Of a DNA stretch of 44,588 nucleotides, positions 14,861-25,400 are shown piece by piece. A model generated the notes under the pieces. That model was not told the origin of the DNA and searched no databases. It saw only the letters and a list, made by a program, of their open reading frames with translations. The stretch spans positions 1-44,588 of IMG/VR virus record IMGVR_UViG_3300021963_000222; one strand, 5' to 3'. This stretch comes from a virus. Each line of letters starts with the position of its first letter. The stretch's first letter is position 1. The position numbers were made by a program, and so were the translations under genes.

Positions 14861-16332
14861 TAAACAGTAAATATCCCAGAGACAGACGCTGTGTCGTAGT
14901 AAATTAGCCAGTTGCTAGCTCCGGTTTTTAATACCGTCGCATTGACTACTGGGGTTGCGGTAAAGTTAGCATTTCCTGAGCTGGCAGTTCCACCGATGCT
15001 GTATGAAATACCGGATATCCATCCAGAGCTAGAAGAAGCAGAGCTAAATATACTCATGCTTATAGACTCCCCAACTGAAAGATAATCGGAAAGTCCAGTG
15101 GATCCAGAATTCAAAGGAATCCCAACTCCAATTCCACCGGTTCCTCCCGTTAAGTTCACAACTACCCGGTTTCCGTTGGTCAAAACGTTAGACCCTATTA
15201 TATAGTAATTTTTTCCAGAAATTGTGTACGTTGGACTCGATGCCGTATAAGTCGAATAAGCAAAATTTGTTTTGTCAAATTTAACCTTGCCGTCAGATCT
15301 AACGTAGAATTTACTTGTTCCAGATACTAAGAAATTTGCAAGGAATCTACTGCTCGAAGCCGATCCAACCAAATTAACATATAGTCCCCCGCCTGTAGAG
15401 GTATTCGAGAATGAATACATGTAGCTTCCTCCGAATGCTCCGGATACTGTAACGGGGACATTAAAGAATGCAGAGTTTGCACTTAGAGAAAATTGGTTTG
15501 ACGAGATTAAAAGGTTAGAGCTGCCAGAGTTAATATTGAATGTTCCAACAGAGGTAAGAGAGATGGAAGTAGTAGCACTAAGAGTTGTGGTTACTCCGCT
15601 GAAATTAACGTTTCCTGTTGTGCTTTGGATGTTTAAATTTCCTCCGGATACTATATCTAATAGATCTCCGGGAACTACAAATCTTAGGCCATAATCATTT
15701 CCAGAAGGATTTTTCCATTGAAAAAACGGGTGCCTGTTATAGTCCGCTGGGGTTCCTATATTTGGAGAGTTACTCTTTCCAAATTCCAGAATAGGAAATC
15801 CATTCGATGCATTGGTAGAGATTAAAAATTTAGAATATGTTGGATTCGCGCTTGTTGGACTAGAAGTGTCGTCGCTAAAGACAAACGTATTACTCCCTGG
15901 TGTTGCAGAGGATTGAACGATTGCATTTTTTGTTGTCACGGATCCTGGGCCAATGATTCCAGTTAGAGTTGTAAATACGTCTGATGCCTGAAGGGAATCC
16001 CCGGTTGCTGTCCATCCTCCTGTAGCGTAGGTGTAAACCTCATTGTCTGCAGAAGTGTCTACCCAATAGTCTCCATAAACTATCCCAACTCCAGCAGTTC
16101 CTCCTAAAGGTTCAGTTAGAGAAATAAACCATCTAGTTCCTCTCGTTCCGGGAACTCCTTGATCTCCTTTGGGTCCGATTGGTCCGATTGGTCCTTGATC
16201 TCCCTGAGATCCTTCTTGACCCTGAGGTCCTCCTCCACTGGCAACAATTGACCCGAAGTTCTGATTTATTTTATTAACCAAAACCTCCTGGGTATCTCCT
16301 GGATTTAGATTTATAATAGTTAAATTGGGCAT
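14860..16332 (-). CDS. collagen-like tail fibre protein, 490 aa
   Basis: The protein begins with a short module ending in KINQNF (21-26), then a collagen-like Gly-x-y stretch (33-65) containing GPIGPIGPKGDQG. A conserved head domain (RWFISLTEPLGG, YGDYWVDTS) is followed by a Ser/Thr/Gly/Asn-rich beta shaft to the end. The block NAIVQSSATPGSNTFVF matches NAIVIGATSPSSATFVF in the downstream 676-aa fibre, and both continue with a (S/N)ANP-x-YSK-(F/I)-LI segment, so the genes arose by duplication. This copy lacks the helical C-terminal module of the other. It is likely a trimeric fibre or collar whisker that contacts the cell surface. Confidence 0.75.
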   Translation of the reverse strand: MPNLTIINLNPGDTQEVLVNKINQNFGSIVASGGGPQGQEGSQGDQGPIGPIGPKGDQGVPGTRGTRWFISLTEPLGGTAGVGIVYGDYWVDTSADNEVYTYATGGWTATGDSLQASDVFTTLTGIIGPGSVTTKNAIVQSSATPGSNTFVFSDDTSSPTSANPTYSKFLISTNASNGFPILEFGKSNSPNIGTPADYNRHPFFQWKNPSGNDYGLRFVVPGDLLDIVSGGNLNIQSTTGNVNFSGVTTTLSATTSISLTSVGTFNINSGSSNLLISSNQFSLSANSAFFNVPVTVSGAFGGSYMYSFSNTSTGGGLYVNLVGSASSSRFLANFLVSGTSKFYVRSDGKVKFDKTNFAYSTYTASSPTYTISGKNYYIIGSNVLTNGNRVVVNLTGGTGGIGVGIPLNSGSTGLSDYLSVGESISMSIFSSASSSSGWISGISYSIGGTASSGNANFTATPVVNATVLKTGASNWLIYYDTASVSGIFTV

Positions 16333-16371
16333 CTGATTTTTCTTTCTTTATATATTCTAACCTATAAGACC

Positions 16372-19300
16372 TTATATTTTTCCAGTAATAAAATTAAACG
16401 TCAGAGAGTAGTTTTGATTTGGGTCTAGATAATATTCAAATGAGTAGGTTAAATCTGTTCTTTGGGTTAGAGTAAAATTAGGTTCTGGGACATAACCATA
16501 CTTAATTTTATCCGGGTTTATCAAATCTCCCCTTACCAATCTTTGGGTATCTGTCAGAGGATTTCCGCTCTTTAAAACTAATAAATCTAACTGCTTACCC
16601 TCGAAGATAGGAACTACGTTTTGTTCGACGTAAGATCTAACATCATCTTGAATGTCGTTAGGATTACCAACACCATATTCGGTAATCATGTTTTCAACAA
16701 AGACTTTATCTATCCCAGAATTTAAAAGGTATCTTCTCAGAATTCTGTCCAGTCTAATTACTCCATAAACTTTATTAGAAATAGATTCTAACTGCCAGAA
16801 TACCTCAATATCAGGATAGATGCTCTCGTCCAGCTTAGAAAGATCTACTCCGGATAAAGCTGGACCTAACTGACCAATTCCAGTATTGGACTGAGCAGGA
16901 GTCATCGACTGAATAGTTGAAGTTGCAACTTGAGCTTGTGCATTGATAACCTGCGGATCGACTACCCCTTCATCTCTGGAAATCTGGAGGGTAATAAAGG
17001 TATAATTGCTGATCTGTCCTGGGGTTTGCATCATCTTAGATCCCATGAAGGTTTTCAATTCTGTCATAGATCTGGTTCCAGCAACCGGTGTCTGCTGGGT
17101 CGAAGCAGTGTATAAGTTGTAGTATCCAGGATCCCAGGTTGACTGGAAGATCGAGAAGTCTTTAATTGCAATAGGTGTTTGTCCTATCAAAGGATATACA
17201 GCCGCTTGTGCAGCAACTGTGGTTCCTGAAGAGGACACAACATCAAGAGGAGACCCTCCAATACTAGCTCTCCCGGTAGGGACTGCATTATTGGAGATGT
17301 TTAGAATGTTCTTTCCTAGAGAAACTTTAGTGTAGCTAAGATTTGAAATCACACCAAATCCGGTTTTTTCTGGTGCGAATGTGCAGTTTCTATATGACAG
17401 GTCAAATCCGGTAGCTCCTGGGATTGTATCAGTCTTATCGTTTTTGAACATGATAACCTTATCAAATATGGGTTCATATCCTCCCATGTATCTTAGCATG
17501 TCAGCTGAAGAGCTGGAACCATTGTTAACGATCTCGTATCCAGTAGGCTGATTTTGACCTAGTGTTTGTGGCCCAGCGTAGCTCTTTATTGGATATAGCC
17601 CGGTTGGTTTGTAGACTGCAGAAGGCTGAAGAAAGTCTAATTCAAAATAATCTGGTGTGGATACAGTAGCTCCGGTCTCTGTGCTATAGTTGTATGTGAT
17701 GTATTCGATGTAGGGACTGTTCGTATTTACCTTATCTGCTATGTAAGAAAGGGAAAGTCTCTTTGAAATAAAGTTGAAGTAGTTCTCTCCCCCTCCCAAT
17801 TGAGTAACAGGTCTGTTCTCGTATGCACCTCTAGAAGCCAGAGGGATACTAGTAACCGGATTAGAAGGAGCGAACGGAATTTCAAAATAGTAGTTGGTCG
17901 GATTTGTTGGTCCGAAATTAACCAGATATTGGGATCTTCCTGTCGGCCACGGGTAGTAAGAGGTAGAGGACGACCCTGCAATTGCAGTGAAAGTTCCAGA
18001 AGCTCCGGTAGCAGAAAGACTTCCAGTAGATCCAACCGGATAGAAAAGATTAATTTCTTCCCTTAAATCGGTATCGTATTCTGGGTTTGGTATAATGTAA
18101 GCCTGTCCGTTTGCATATGGGCTACAGCTGCTATTAGAGTTAAATGAAAGGTCTAAAGCTGCACTTAACTTAATGTCATCAATCTGGTAAAGAGGAGAAC
18201 CAGTAGGTCCGGAAGCTCCGGTAACTCCCGAAGGAGGAATTGCAGCTTTACCCAACTCTGTCGTCTTCTTTTTACTAGAAAGAGAATACATTAGAAGATA
18301 ATCTAAATAAGGATCTCCGCCAGTTGATCCAGTGTATTCTAGTGGAAGAGCTCGGTAATCTTTTATCACCGCATAGGTAACAAACAGGATCGATTTTTGA
18401 GCTATGTTTTCTATTATCTCATATCTAACAGGAGCCTGTATTGTATTAGAATCTTCGGGAACAACCCTTAGAATAGCTGCAAATTTATAATCCTGGAATC
18501 CTCTGTAGTTTGGAACATATTTTTCCAAATCGTTCTGTGGATTTGGTAGAGTACTTCTTCTCTTCAATGAGATTTTAACTCCTCTAAAGATGGTATCATA
18601 AAATCCAGTTCCTGGATTATATTTAAAAGGGGTAAAGAATTCTTTAACTTGATTAGTTCTTATTGCATAAGGTGCAGGATAAGATAGAGGATCTACCGTA
18701 AAATAAGATGCAAAATAATTAGACTCCGAAGGAGAAGCATTCCTAGCTCTATCTAAATCCATTTTGGATGGAAGATAGCTGTTCTGATCTACAATCGAAG
18801 ACGGCGGGAACTGTCTGGGAACACCTTCCAGAAGCATCCACTCGTGAGTAAAATATTGGGGATTTGGTTTGTCCTGTTGAAATCCGGGTGAAAAGTTAGT
18901 AGGGGTAAATGCAGGGCTAACGTTAAGTCTATATGCATTTCCTCTGGAGTCTGTTCCACCGTTATAAACCCACTTGTTGATGTATGGAACTATCCTGGAC
19001 TTGTTTGCTCTGGTTACTGTATAGTTCTCCTGTAGATACTGATACTCGGTGTCCAATTTACCATACTCAAATAGGGTGCTTTTGATGTTTGGATCAATAA
19101 TTTCTTCGGGTGCTAAACTCTGAATTCCATAGAATCCGTTAAAAGAATTTAGATCTTGCTCTGCAGGAACTTGTGTTCCGTAATTGTAGATAGGTCCGGA
19201 CCCCCAGTTTGCAGCGGTAACGTATCCCAACCTAGTAAATACTGCAGGGGCAACTATTGCGGGATTGCCATTCAGAAGAAGATCTTTAAAAGAAGAAGAA

Positions 19301-22300
19301 GATAAGCAAATAAAAACTTCTCCTTGATTAATAGTCCTTTGATTGATAGTTCCAGATTCTATTTGGATCTGTCCACTTCTAACATAGTATTTAATTCCAT
19401 CTTTTAGCTGTCCGGATTGATCCGGAACTAGCTGGAAATATCTGTGATACTCAGGGGTTGGTGTTATTCCGTAGTTAGAAGACCAAAAATCAAAGTCTAT
19501 AGTCTTCATGTCGAAGAAGCTAAAGACCCCAGAATAGAGATTAGTCATGCTATAGACATTGAAGCTAGAATTTGATCCTAGACTTATGACTGCATTAGAA
19601 TCCGAAAGTGTCGCAACTAAATACTCCTGATATCCATTGAATCCTGTAACGGTTCCTGTTGTGGACAGAGGGTCATTATCATAGATTGGTTTATCTACAA
19701 ACTTAGTCACCGAAGAAATCATAGACATTCCTCCGGTAATTCCCTTTCCACTTTCTACTTGAATCCAATTGCCGGGAACAACATTTCCTGCTTCGTCTTG
19801 GGAAAATACCACTCTATTTTTCGTAGTGTCTGTTCCTCCAACAAAATTTTGAACATATGAGATTTGAGAAGCATCCACTCCTCCTATATTGACATATCCA
19901 GGGTAAGAGAATGGATAGTAAGGAATCCAGTCGTCGGATACCCCGGGAGGAAGATTTGTTCCATACGGATTCAAAGGGATTGAACTGGTAGCTTCGTAGT
20001 AGTTATTATCATAAACTACTATTTCTCCTACCACATATGAGGATTTATTGTTCCAAGTTTCTCTGAATCTAGCTTCAAAATCTGAATAATCGGAGAAAAC
20101 TGAGATAGCATACTGTAAATTTTGTTTAGCCCCCGGATTTTTAATTCTAATGATGGAGTCAGATCCGGTAACCAAATTCTGAGAAGCTCCAGTATCCCAA
20201 ACAACTGTTGAGATGTCAGAAACTGCTCCATTGAAAGCCTGAGCAAACTGAAGGGTTGTTCCTTGAGACCAATTAAAATAAAACTCGTCTCCGGTTGAAT
20301 AGTAGGATCCTGCAGTCCATCCAGAAAGGGTCCCTGAATAATCTCCAGAAATAACTAAATCATATTTAGAATTTAGACCACCTCTAGATCCATTTGGCCA
20401 GAATATCTTAAAAGTTACTGGCTTGTCGAGATCTAAAGTCTTTACAAAAGTAATGTTAGAATAAGCTCTTCCCTTTTCTCCCGTGATTTCTCCAAGAAAG
20501 GATCCAATTTTTTCGTCTGGTCCAGTGAAGTCAAGAAGATCAACTTTGGTGTCTCCGATAACTAGAGATCCTGTTTTGTAATTAGAAGATCCGGTAGTTC
20601 CCTGTATTAGTCCTCCCGATGCTCCTTGTGTTGGATAAACAGAAGGATTGACATAGTTTACCGTCGAACCCGAAATATAACCAGTACTTCCAGTAACTAT
20701 TCCAGTTCCTGCCTGAAGAACGGTTGGGATTTGAAAAGAATTTCCAGTGGATCCGGAAGGAATTGTTATCCTCCATGGTCCATTTATTTGATCGCTAGAC
20801 CCAGTAATGGTAACTAGGGACCCATCATCATACCCATGATCTCCGTTAGTTATGATGTTGACATACCCATATTGAGTTCCGTCAAAAACCGAATAGGCCT
20901 TGGTCACATCTTTTAGATTTGGTCTATATGGACCGAACTTTAGATAGTCTGGAGTGTTGTCCACCCAAGTTCCATCAACTGTGTTGAATTCAGGTTTAAT
21001 GTAATTTTCATATCTAGAAAGGCTATAAAAATTATCCAGCTTGTCAGTTACGTAATATAACTTTTGAGGGTCCAGAATGTTAACATCTGCAGATCCTGGC
21101 ATCCATCCGGATGCTCCTTGATAATAAAGTCTAACTCCCCCAGTACTACTTTGGAATGCTCTATTAGAATTATAGTAGTATCCAAGATTATTTCTAGTAG
21201 GCTTGGGAAGATTTAGATTGTCTGAATCGTTTTTGTTGTCCCAAAAGTACTGCCCATTGAGTTTAAATTCCCCAAGGTCGTTCCTAGAAACATAGAATCC
21301 AATGTATCTGTTAATTGAATATAAATCAGAATCTGGATCATTGAACAAGAACTCCATGTTCAGTAGATTTGGACAGATAATTCCATTACGAGAGAAACCA
21401 TCAGTCATATACTCTTCAAAGTCTATCTGTGAACTAGATTCCGCCGATGTGTAGTAGGAATTTAGAAGTTCTCCTTTTTGAGTTAAAACTCCTTCATTTA
21501 TACTAACCCCATTGAAATATGTAAACCCATTTGATTCGGGGGTAAACGTAATCGGGTTAGGATTAAAACCTGGATTATTAACTAGAGATCTAATATATCC
21601 TCCAATATTGGTATTTGATCTTAAATCAAAAGTTGCAATTACTTGAGCATATGGGAGTATTTTTGTGTTAAAATAAGTCTCAACATCATTGACCTCGTCG
21701 TAGTACTTGAGCTCACTCATCTCAGTAACTACTCCACTTCCTTGAACTATGGTATAGGTATTGTAAATACTATTTCCGTAGAAAAATTCTCCATCTACAT
21801 AATTGGAGAAAGAACTTGTTTCTGGGTTCCAATATTTAACGATAAACGGATCAGTAGATCCGGGGTTTTGAATTACTTTATACTGTGTCCCTCTAACTAT
21901 TGTAGTTACGTTAGTTGGGTAGGGATAACTTAAAGGCTGTGGGACTTTAAAGATTACAAAAAATTCGGGAAGGACATCTTTAATCCAAAGGGGCTGAAAA
22001 TATTTAAAATTCTCCTCGTAATTTCTATCTACCAGAGTCGAAGCCCCGGATCCATAAAAGAAATCATATTGTAGATTAAAAGTCTCTGCGGTTTGAGTAG
22101 ATCCATTGGTAAAAGTTCCAACCTGGAAAACCACATCATTTGGAGTTTTTCCCTCGTCAAAGAATGTATAAACATCCTTTGCATATGGATTTTGGCCAGT
22201 AATTCTAAATTTTTTATACCTTTGATTGCTTAGTTCGGGACTGACGTCCATCGAATTAAACCAAATTCCCCCTGTAGAATCTAAAGTTAATTTTAGATTT

Positions 22301-22371
22301 CCCGTCAATCTAGGGTTGGTTCTAATTACCCCAAACGAACTATTATAGTCAAATAGTTTTTCTGCTGCCAT
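16372..22371 (-). CDS. giant virion structural protein with carbohydrate-binding-like module, 1999 aa
   Basis: This is the largest gene in the window (6 kb). The protein is beta-rich, Tyr/Asn/Ser/Gly-rich and nearly Cys-free. Visible modules are an N-terminal domain opening LFDYNSSFGVIRTNPRLTG and a ~75-aa domain at about 489-577 (DHGYDDGSLVTI, QINGPWRITIP, TGNSFQIP) also present in the 1431-aa protein. A chitin-binding-type-3-like stretch at about 771-822 (WNNKSSYVVGEIVVYDNNYY...DDWIPY) follows. Glycine-triplet insertions appear around 1385-1395 and 1450-1460 (SGVTGASGPTGS and similar). The C-terminal ~150 residues look globular and may anchor it. Expected role: long tail fibre, spike or baseplate rim contacting surface glycans. 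That is inference from modules and context; the whole protein has no family I recognise. Confidence 0.72.
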   Translation of the reverse strand: MAAEKLFDYNSSFGVIRTNPRLTGNLKLTLDSTGGIWFNSMDVSPELSNQRYKKFRITGQNPYAKDVYTFFDEGKTPNDVVFQVGTFTNGSTQTAETFNLQYDFFYGSGASTLVDRNYEENFKYFQPLWIKDVLPEFFVIFKVPQPLSYPYPTNVTTIVRGTQYKVIQNPGSTDPFIVKYWNPETSSFSNYVDGEFFYGNSIYNTYTIVQGSGVVTEMSELKYYDEVNDVETYFNTKILPYAQVIATFDLRSNTNIGGYIRSLVNNPGFNPNPITFTPESNGFTYFNGVSINEGVLTQKGELLNSYYTSAESSSQIDFEEYMTDGFSRNGIICPNLLNMEFLFNDPDSDLYSINRYIGFYVSRNDLGEFKLNGQYFWDNKNDSDNLNLPKPTRNNLGYYYNSNRAFQSSTGGVRLYYQGASGWMPGSADVNILDPQKLYYVTDKLDNFYSLSRYENYIKPEFNTVDGTWVDNTPDYLKFGPYRPNLKDVTKAYSVFDGTQYGYVNIITNGDHGYDDGSLVTITGSSDQINGPWRITIPSGSTGNSFQIPTVLQAGTGIVTGSTGYISGSTVNYVNPSVYPTQGASGGLIQGTTGSSNYKTGSLVIGDTKVDLLDFTGPDEKIGSFLGEITGEKGRAYSNITFVKTLDLDKPVTFKIFWPNGSRGGLNSKYDLVISGDYSGTLSGWTAGSYYSTGDEFYFNWSQGTTLQFAQAFNGAVSDISTVVWDTGASQNLVTGSDSIIRIKNPGAKQNLQYAISVFSDYSDFEARFRETWNNKSSYVVGEIVVYDNNYYEATSSIPLNPYGTNLPPGVSDDWIPYYPFSYPGYVNIGGVDASQISYVQNFVGGTDTTKNRVVFSQDEAGNVVPGNWIQVESGKGITGGMSMISSVTKFVDKPIYDNDPLSTTGTVTGFNGYQEYLVATLSDSNAVISLGSNSSFNVYSMTNLYSGVFSFFDMKTIDFDFWSSNYGITPTPEYHRYFQLVPDQSGQLKDGIKYYVRSGQIQIESGTINQRTINQGEVFICLSSSSFKDLLLNGNPAIVAPAVFTRLGYVTAANWGSGPIYNYGTQVPAEQDLNSFNGFYGIQSLAPEEIIDPNIKSTLFEYGKLDTEYQYLQENYTVTRANKSRIVPYINKWVYNGGTDSRGNAYRLNVSPAFTPTNFSPGFQQDKPNPQYFTHEWMLLEGVPRQFPPSSIVDQNSYLPSKMDLDRARNASPSESNYFASYFTVDPLSYPAPYAIRTNQVKEFFTPFKYNPGTGFYDTIFRGVKISLKRRSTLPNPQNDLEKYVPNYRGFQDYKFAAILRVVPEDSNTIQAPVRYEIIENIAQKSILFVTYAVIKDYRALPLEYTGSTGGDPYLDYLLMYSLSSKKKTTELGKAAIPPSGVTGASGPTGSPLYQIDDIKLSAALDLSFNSNSSCSPYANGQAYIIPNPEYDTDLREEINLFYPVGSTGSLSATGASGTFTAIAGSSSTSYYPWPTGRSQYLVNFGPTNPTNYYFEIPFAPSNPVTSIPLASRGAYENRPVTQLGGGENYFNFISKRLSLSYIADKVNTNSPYIEYITYNYSTETGATVSTPDYFELDFLQPSAVYKPTGLYPIKSYAGPQTLGQNQPTGYEIVNNGSSSSADMLRYMGGYEPIFDKVIMFKNDKTDTIPGATGFDLSYRNCTFAPEKTGFGVISNLSYTKVSLGKNILNISNNAVPTGRASIGGSPLDVVSSSGTTVAAQAAVYPLIGQTPIAIKDFSIFQSTWDPGYYNLYTASTQQTPVAGTRSMTELKTFMGSKMMQTPGQISNYTFITLQISRDEGVVDPQVINAQAQVATSTIQSMTPAQSNTGIGQLGPALSGVDLSKLDESIYPDIEVFWQLESISNKVYGVIRLDRILRRYLLNSGIDKVFVENMITEYGVGNPNDIQDDVRSYVEQNVVPIFEGKQLDLLVLKSGNPLTDTQRLVRGDLINPDKIKYGYVPEPNFTLTQRTDLTYSFEYYLDPNQNYSLTFNFITGKI

Positions 22372-22406
22372 CGTTTATAAAAATTAAGAATCTCCCCCCT
22401 CCATGT

Positions 22407-25400
22407 TTAGTTTACTGCTCCTGTAGTAGCTCCTGCATTAGATGTAGATCCATATCCTGCTAGAGTTTCCTGTTTGAAAGATCCAGTTGCAACTAAATCG
22501 AAAGAGAAAGGAGCGGTATTTCTAACCTGAATATCCACACCAATTTTCTTTTGGTATGTTATGTTGCTCGGATTACCATCCAAATTATATCCTCCAATAT
22601 ATCCAAGATAATCTGTGGCTCTGAATTGGAAAATCAAAGGAACATTAATAGCGTTTGCTTCTCCTTGCTGGACATATCTGCTGGCAAGAGCAGTAGATCC
22701 CTCAACCTGAATGGTAGAAGCTGTCGGTGGACCTAAGAATAGGTATCCTCCGCAAGTGTATTTACCGATCAAATATCTGTCATTCTCAGTAAATCCAAGT
22801 TTGTTTGGATACATTGCATCAGATCTAGAAGCAGTAGGCCCAGTTGCAAAGGTAGATTCAACCGGAGACCATCCAAGTTGGGTAGCAAAGTTGGTAGATC
22901 TCGTATCGACATAGAAGTAGTCAGAATGTCTAAAGTAAGGGTAAACTACAGTTCCATTAGAGAAATCTGGAGTAATCAACTGGGTGAATACACTAGTTGT
23001 GGAGTTCGGATTTCCATTGGCTAGAGCCGGGTGGTCCTTACTAATACAGAACTCAGCTATATAACCATTCCCAATACCAACATAAGATCCAGTGGATCCT
23101 GTTATACCACCGCTCCATACTCCTCCGTTTAATCCTCCGTTACTGTAGGTTGGAGCTGTAGAAGACGGAGCAAAAGGAACTACCGCACTATTATTTAGTG
23201 GTAAATAGTATCCAGTTGTTGTATCCAAGGTTCCCAAATAGTTGTAAGAACCTGATGGAGTAACTTCTGCGTTGTAATAAGAAGTGTCAAGTCCTACACT
23301 TTTCCATCTAGGGTAGATAAACTGTCCATTTTCATTCGCAGACATATAAGGAGGAGCCTGCTGAAGAAGTTGGAACGAAGTTATTGTAGCGGTCTGTGAA
23401 CCAACCGGGATAATATTAGAAGCATTTAAAGAAGTTATAGAAATTGGAATTTCCCCATATCTTAAATTTTCGTCATATCCAGCTGGCTTAGAGTAGGTTG
23501 TGCTCTGAACTCCTGCAAGAGTATTAAGTCCTCCGGGCAGAGCGCTCGAAAGTTCGAGAAGCCCAGCAGATGGATTTACTATTCTTATTTGGTAGATGCT
23601 CGAAGAAATTTTTCCTGCATCCGAAGTAGTAGCATTTGAATAAATCTGATTGTAGATAACCGGAGGAAGAGAATTTGTGCTTCCTGGGGTAAGCTTTCTG
23701 GCAGTTCCGTCGATAAGAACAATATAAACTTCCAAAGTTCCAACCGATTTTTCAACTGCTGCTTGTAGAGAGCTTATCTGGTCTTGAAGCTCCTGAATTT
23801 TTTGTAACAGACTTACTGGCTGTCCATTTGGACTAATAAATCCGCTCAGAACTGAAGCAGCATCTAGATAGTAAGTTGTAGACCCAACTGTTGTTTGTTT
23901 AGCCAAAAGTCCGTTTATCCCCAGAGATTGAAGATTTTGTTGGACCGCTAGGACTGCCGCATCGGAAGCATTTGAAACTGCCGAGGTTGCAGATGATTGT
24001 ACAGTCAAATCTGCAGGGAAGATAACGATCGCACTCTCTGAAAATTCAGAAGACAAAGGATTCTGTGGCCATCCAGCTTCAGAAAGAGATTTTATTCTAA
24101 TCTCAACTTTTTCCCCCTTGGTGATAGGAATATCCAATTGATTAATATTTGGAACGTTAGCATCTGCAGTAGCTTCCGGAGCCCAAACATAAACCCCTTT
24201 ATTAGCATCATAGACTTTCTTTCTAACTTCCGTTTTATATTCATTCCAATCGCTAAATGCTCCGGTCTTTGTTTGACCATTATTATCTACGTAAGGGGTT
24301 TGAACTATAGGATTAGCAGCTCCGCTTTCGCTCAGATATCTATACTGAACTACGAACTGAACAACCTGCTGGGGTCCTGTTTTAGTGCTAAGTGCAGGAT
24401 CAGGGATCGCCCAGAATCCTCTAACTCTATACTTTGGGGCTTCAAAAAGAGTTGGATTAGACTCGGTTAGAGTTGTAATGTCTTGAATAAGAGAAGAAAG
24501 AAGCTGTTGCTTTTGAACTCTTTGTTGGGTTAAACTGTCTATTTTTGCTTGCAAAGTGCTAGACTCCGTCACAGGAGGAGTAGTACTTACAACATTAGAA
24601 AGAGAGGCTGTGCTAATCGAAGATGTTGTAATCTGAGACTGTGCAGATCTAGTCTGAGCAATTGCAACATCAAGCTGATTAATTTCAGACTGAAGAGCAG
24701 ATTTAGAAGCAATCTTCTGATCTAGGGTTGCCTTTGCAGTCCCAGCAGTTAGCTGTTGATTTACTTGAACAACCTTAAAATTAGTTGCTGATAACACCGG
24801 AGGATTAGGAACTAGCCCTTCGTATGCAGGAACCATTTTTTCCTTGGCTGCACCTAAGAACATCTGGCCAAGATCTGAAACTGAACTTAGGTAATATTGC
24901 TCTAGAGTTTGAATCCCCGCCGTTGTGTTAATCAAAAGTTGATTACTGAAGAAAACTATCCCAGTAGACCAAGTGCTAGAAACAATATTAAAGTTATCAT
25001 CAACTTTTTTGAAGAAGATTCCTTGTCTCTCGTTATATCCAATATTTACCTGAATGAATCTCTGTCCAAGATTGGAACTGGAGAAAGATAGGGTATCAGG
25101 TCCAATTTGAACTGGCTGATATCCATTTATTCTCCTAAGTTGAACTGTTGTAGAATTGACATTAACAGAAACAACCTGATATGTTGATCCATCTTTAGTT
25201 AAAAGATAATCATTTACTGCAACGGTCTTTCCATCAATAACACCTGATGTAGTATCAGTATAGTTTAACGTGTCAAGTCTGTAGTTTCTTCTAGTTTCTT
25301 GAACTGTCTGGTTGTTTGCATCTGTTGTCGAAACGACATCGTCAAAGATTTGGAGAACACTAAAATTTCCAACATAAACTATAGATCTTAGAGGAAGAGG

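Noticed and set aside
17739-18066. Overlapping frames on both strands inside the 1999-aa gene as separate small genes
   Set aside because: They have Leu/Arg- or Ser/Arg-skewed compositions typical of out-of-frame reading and lie wholly within the long frame.
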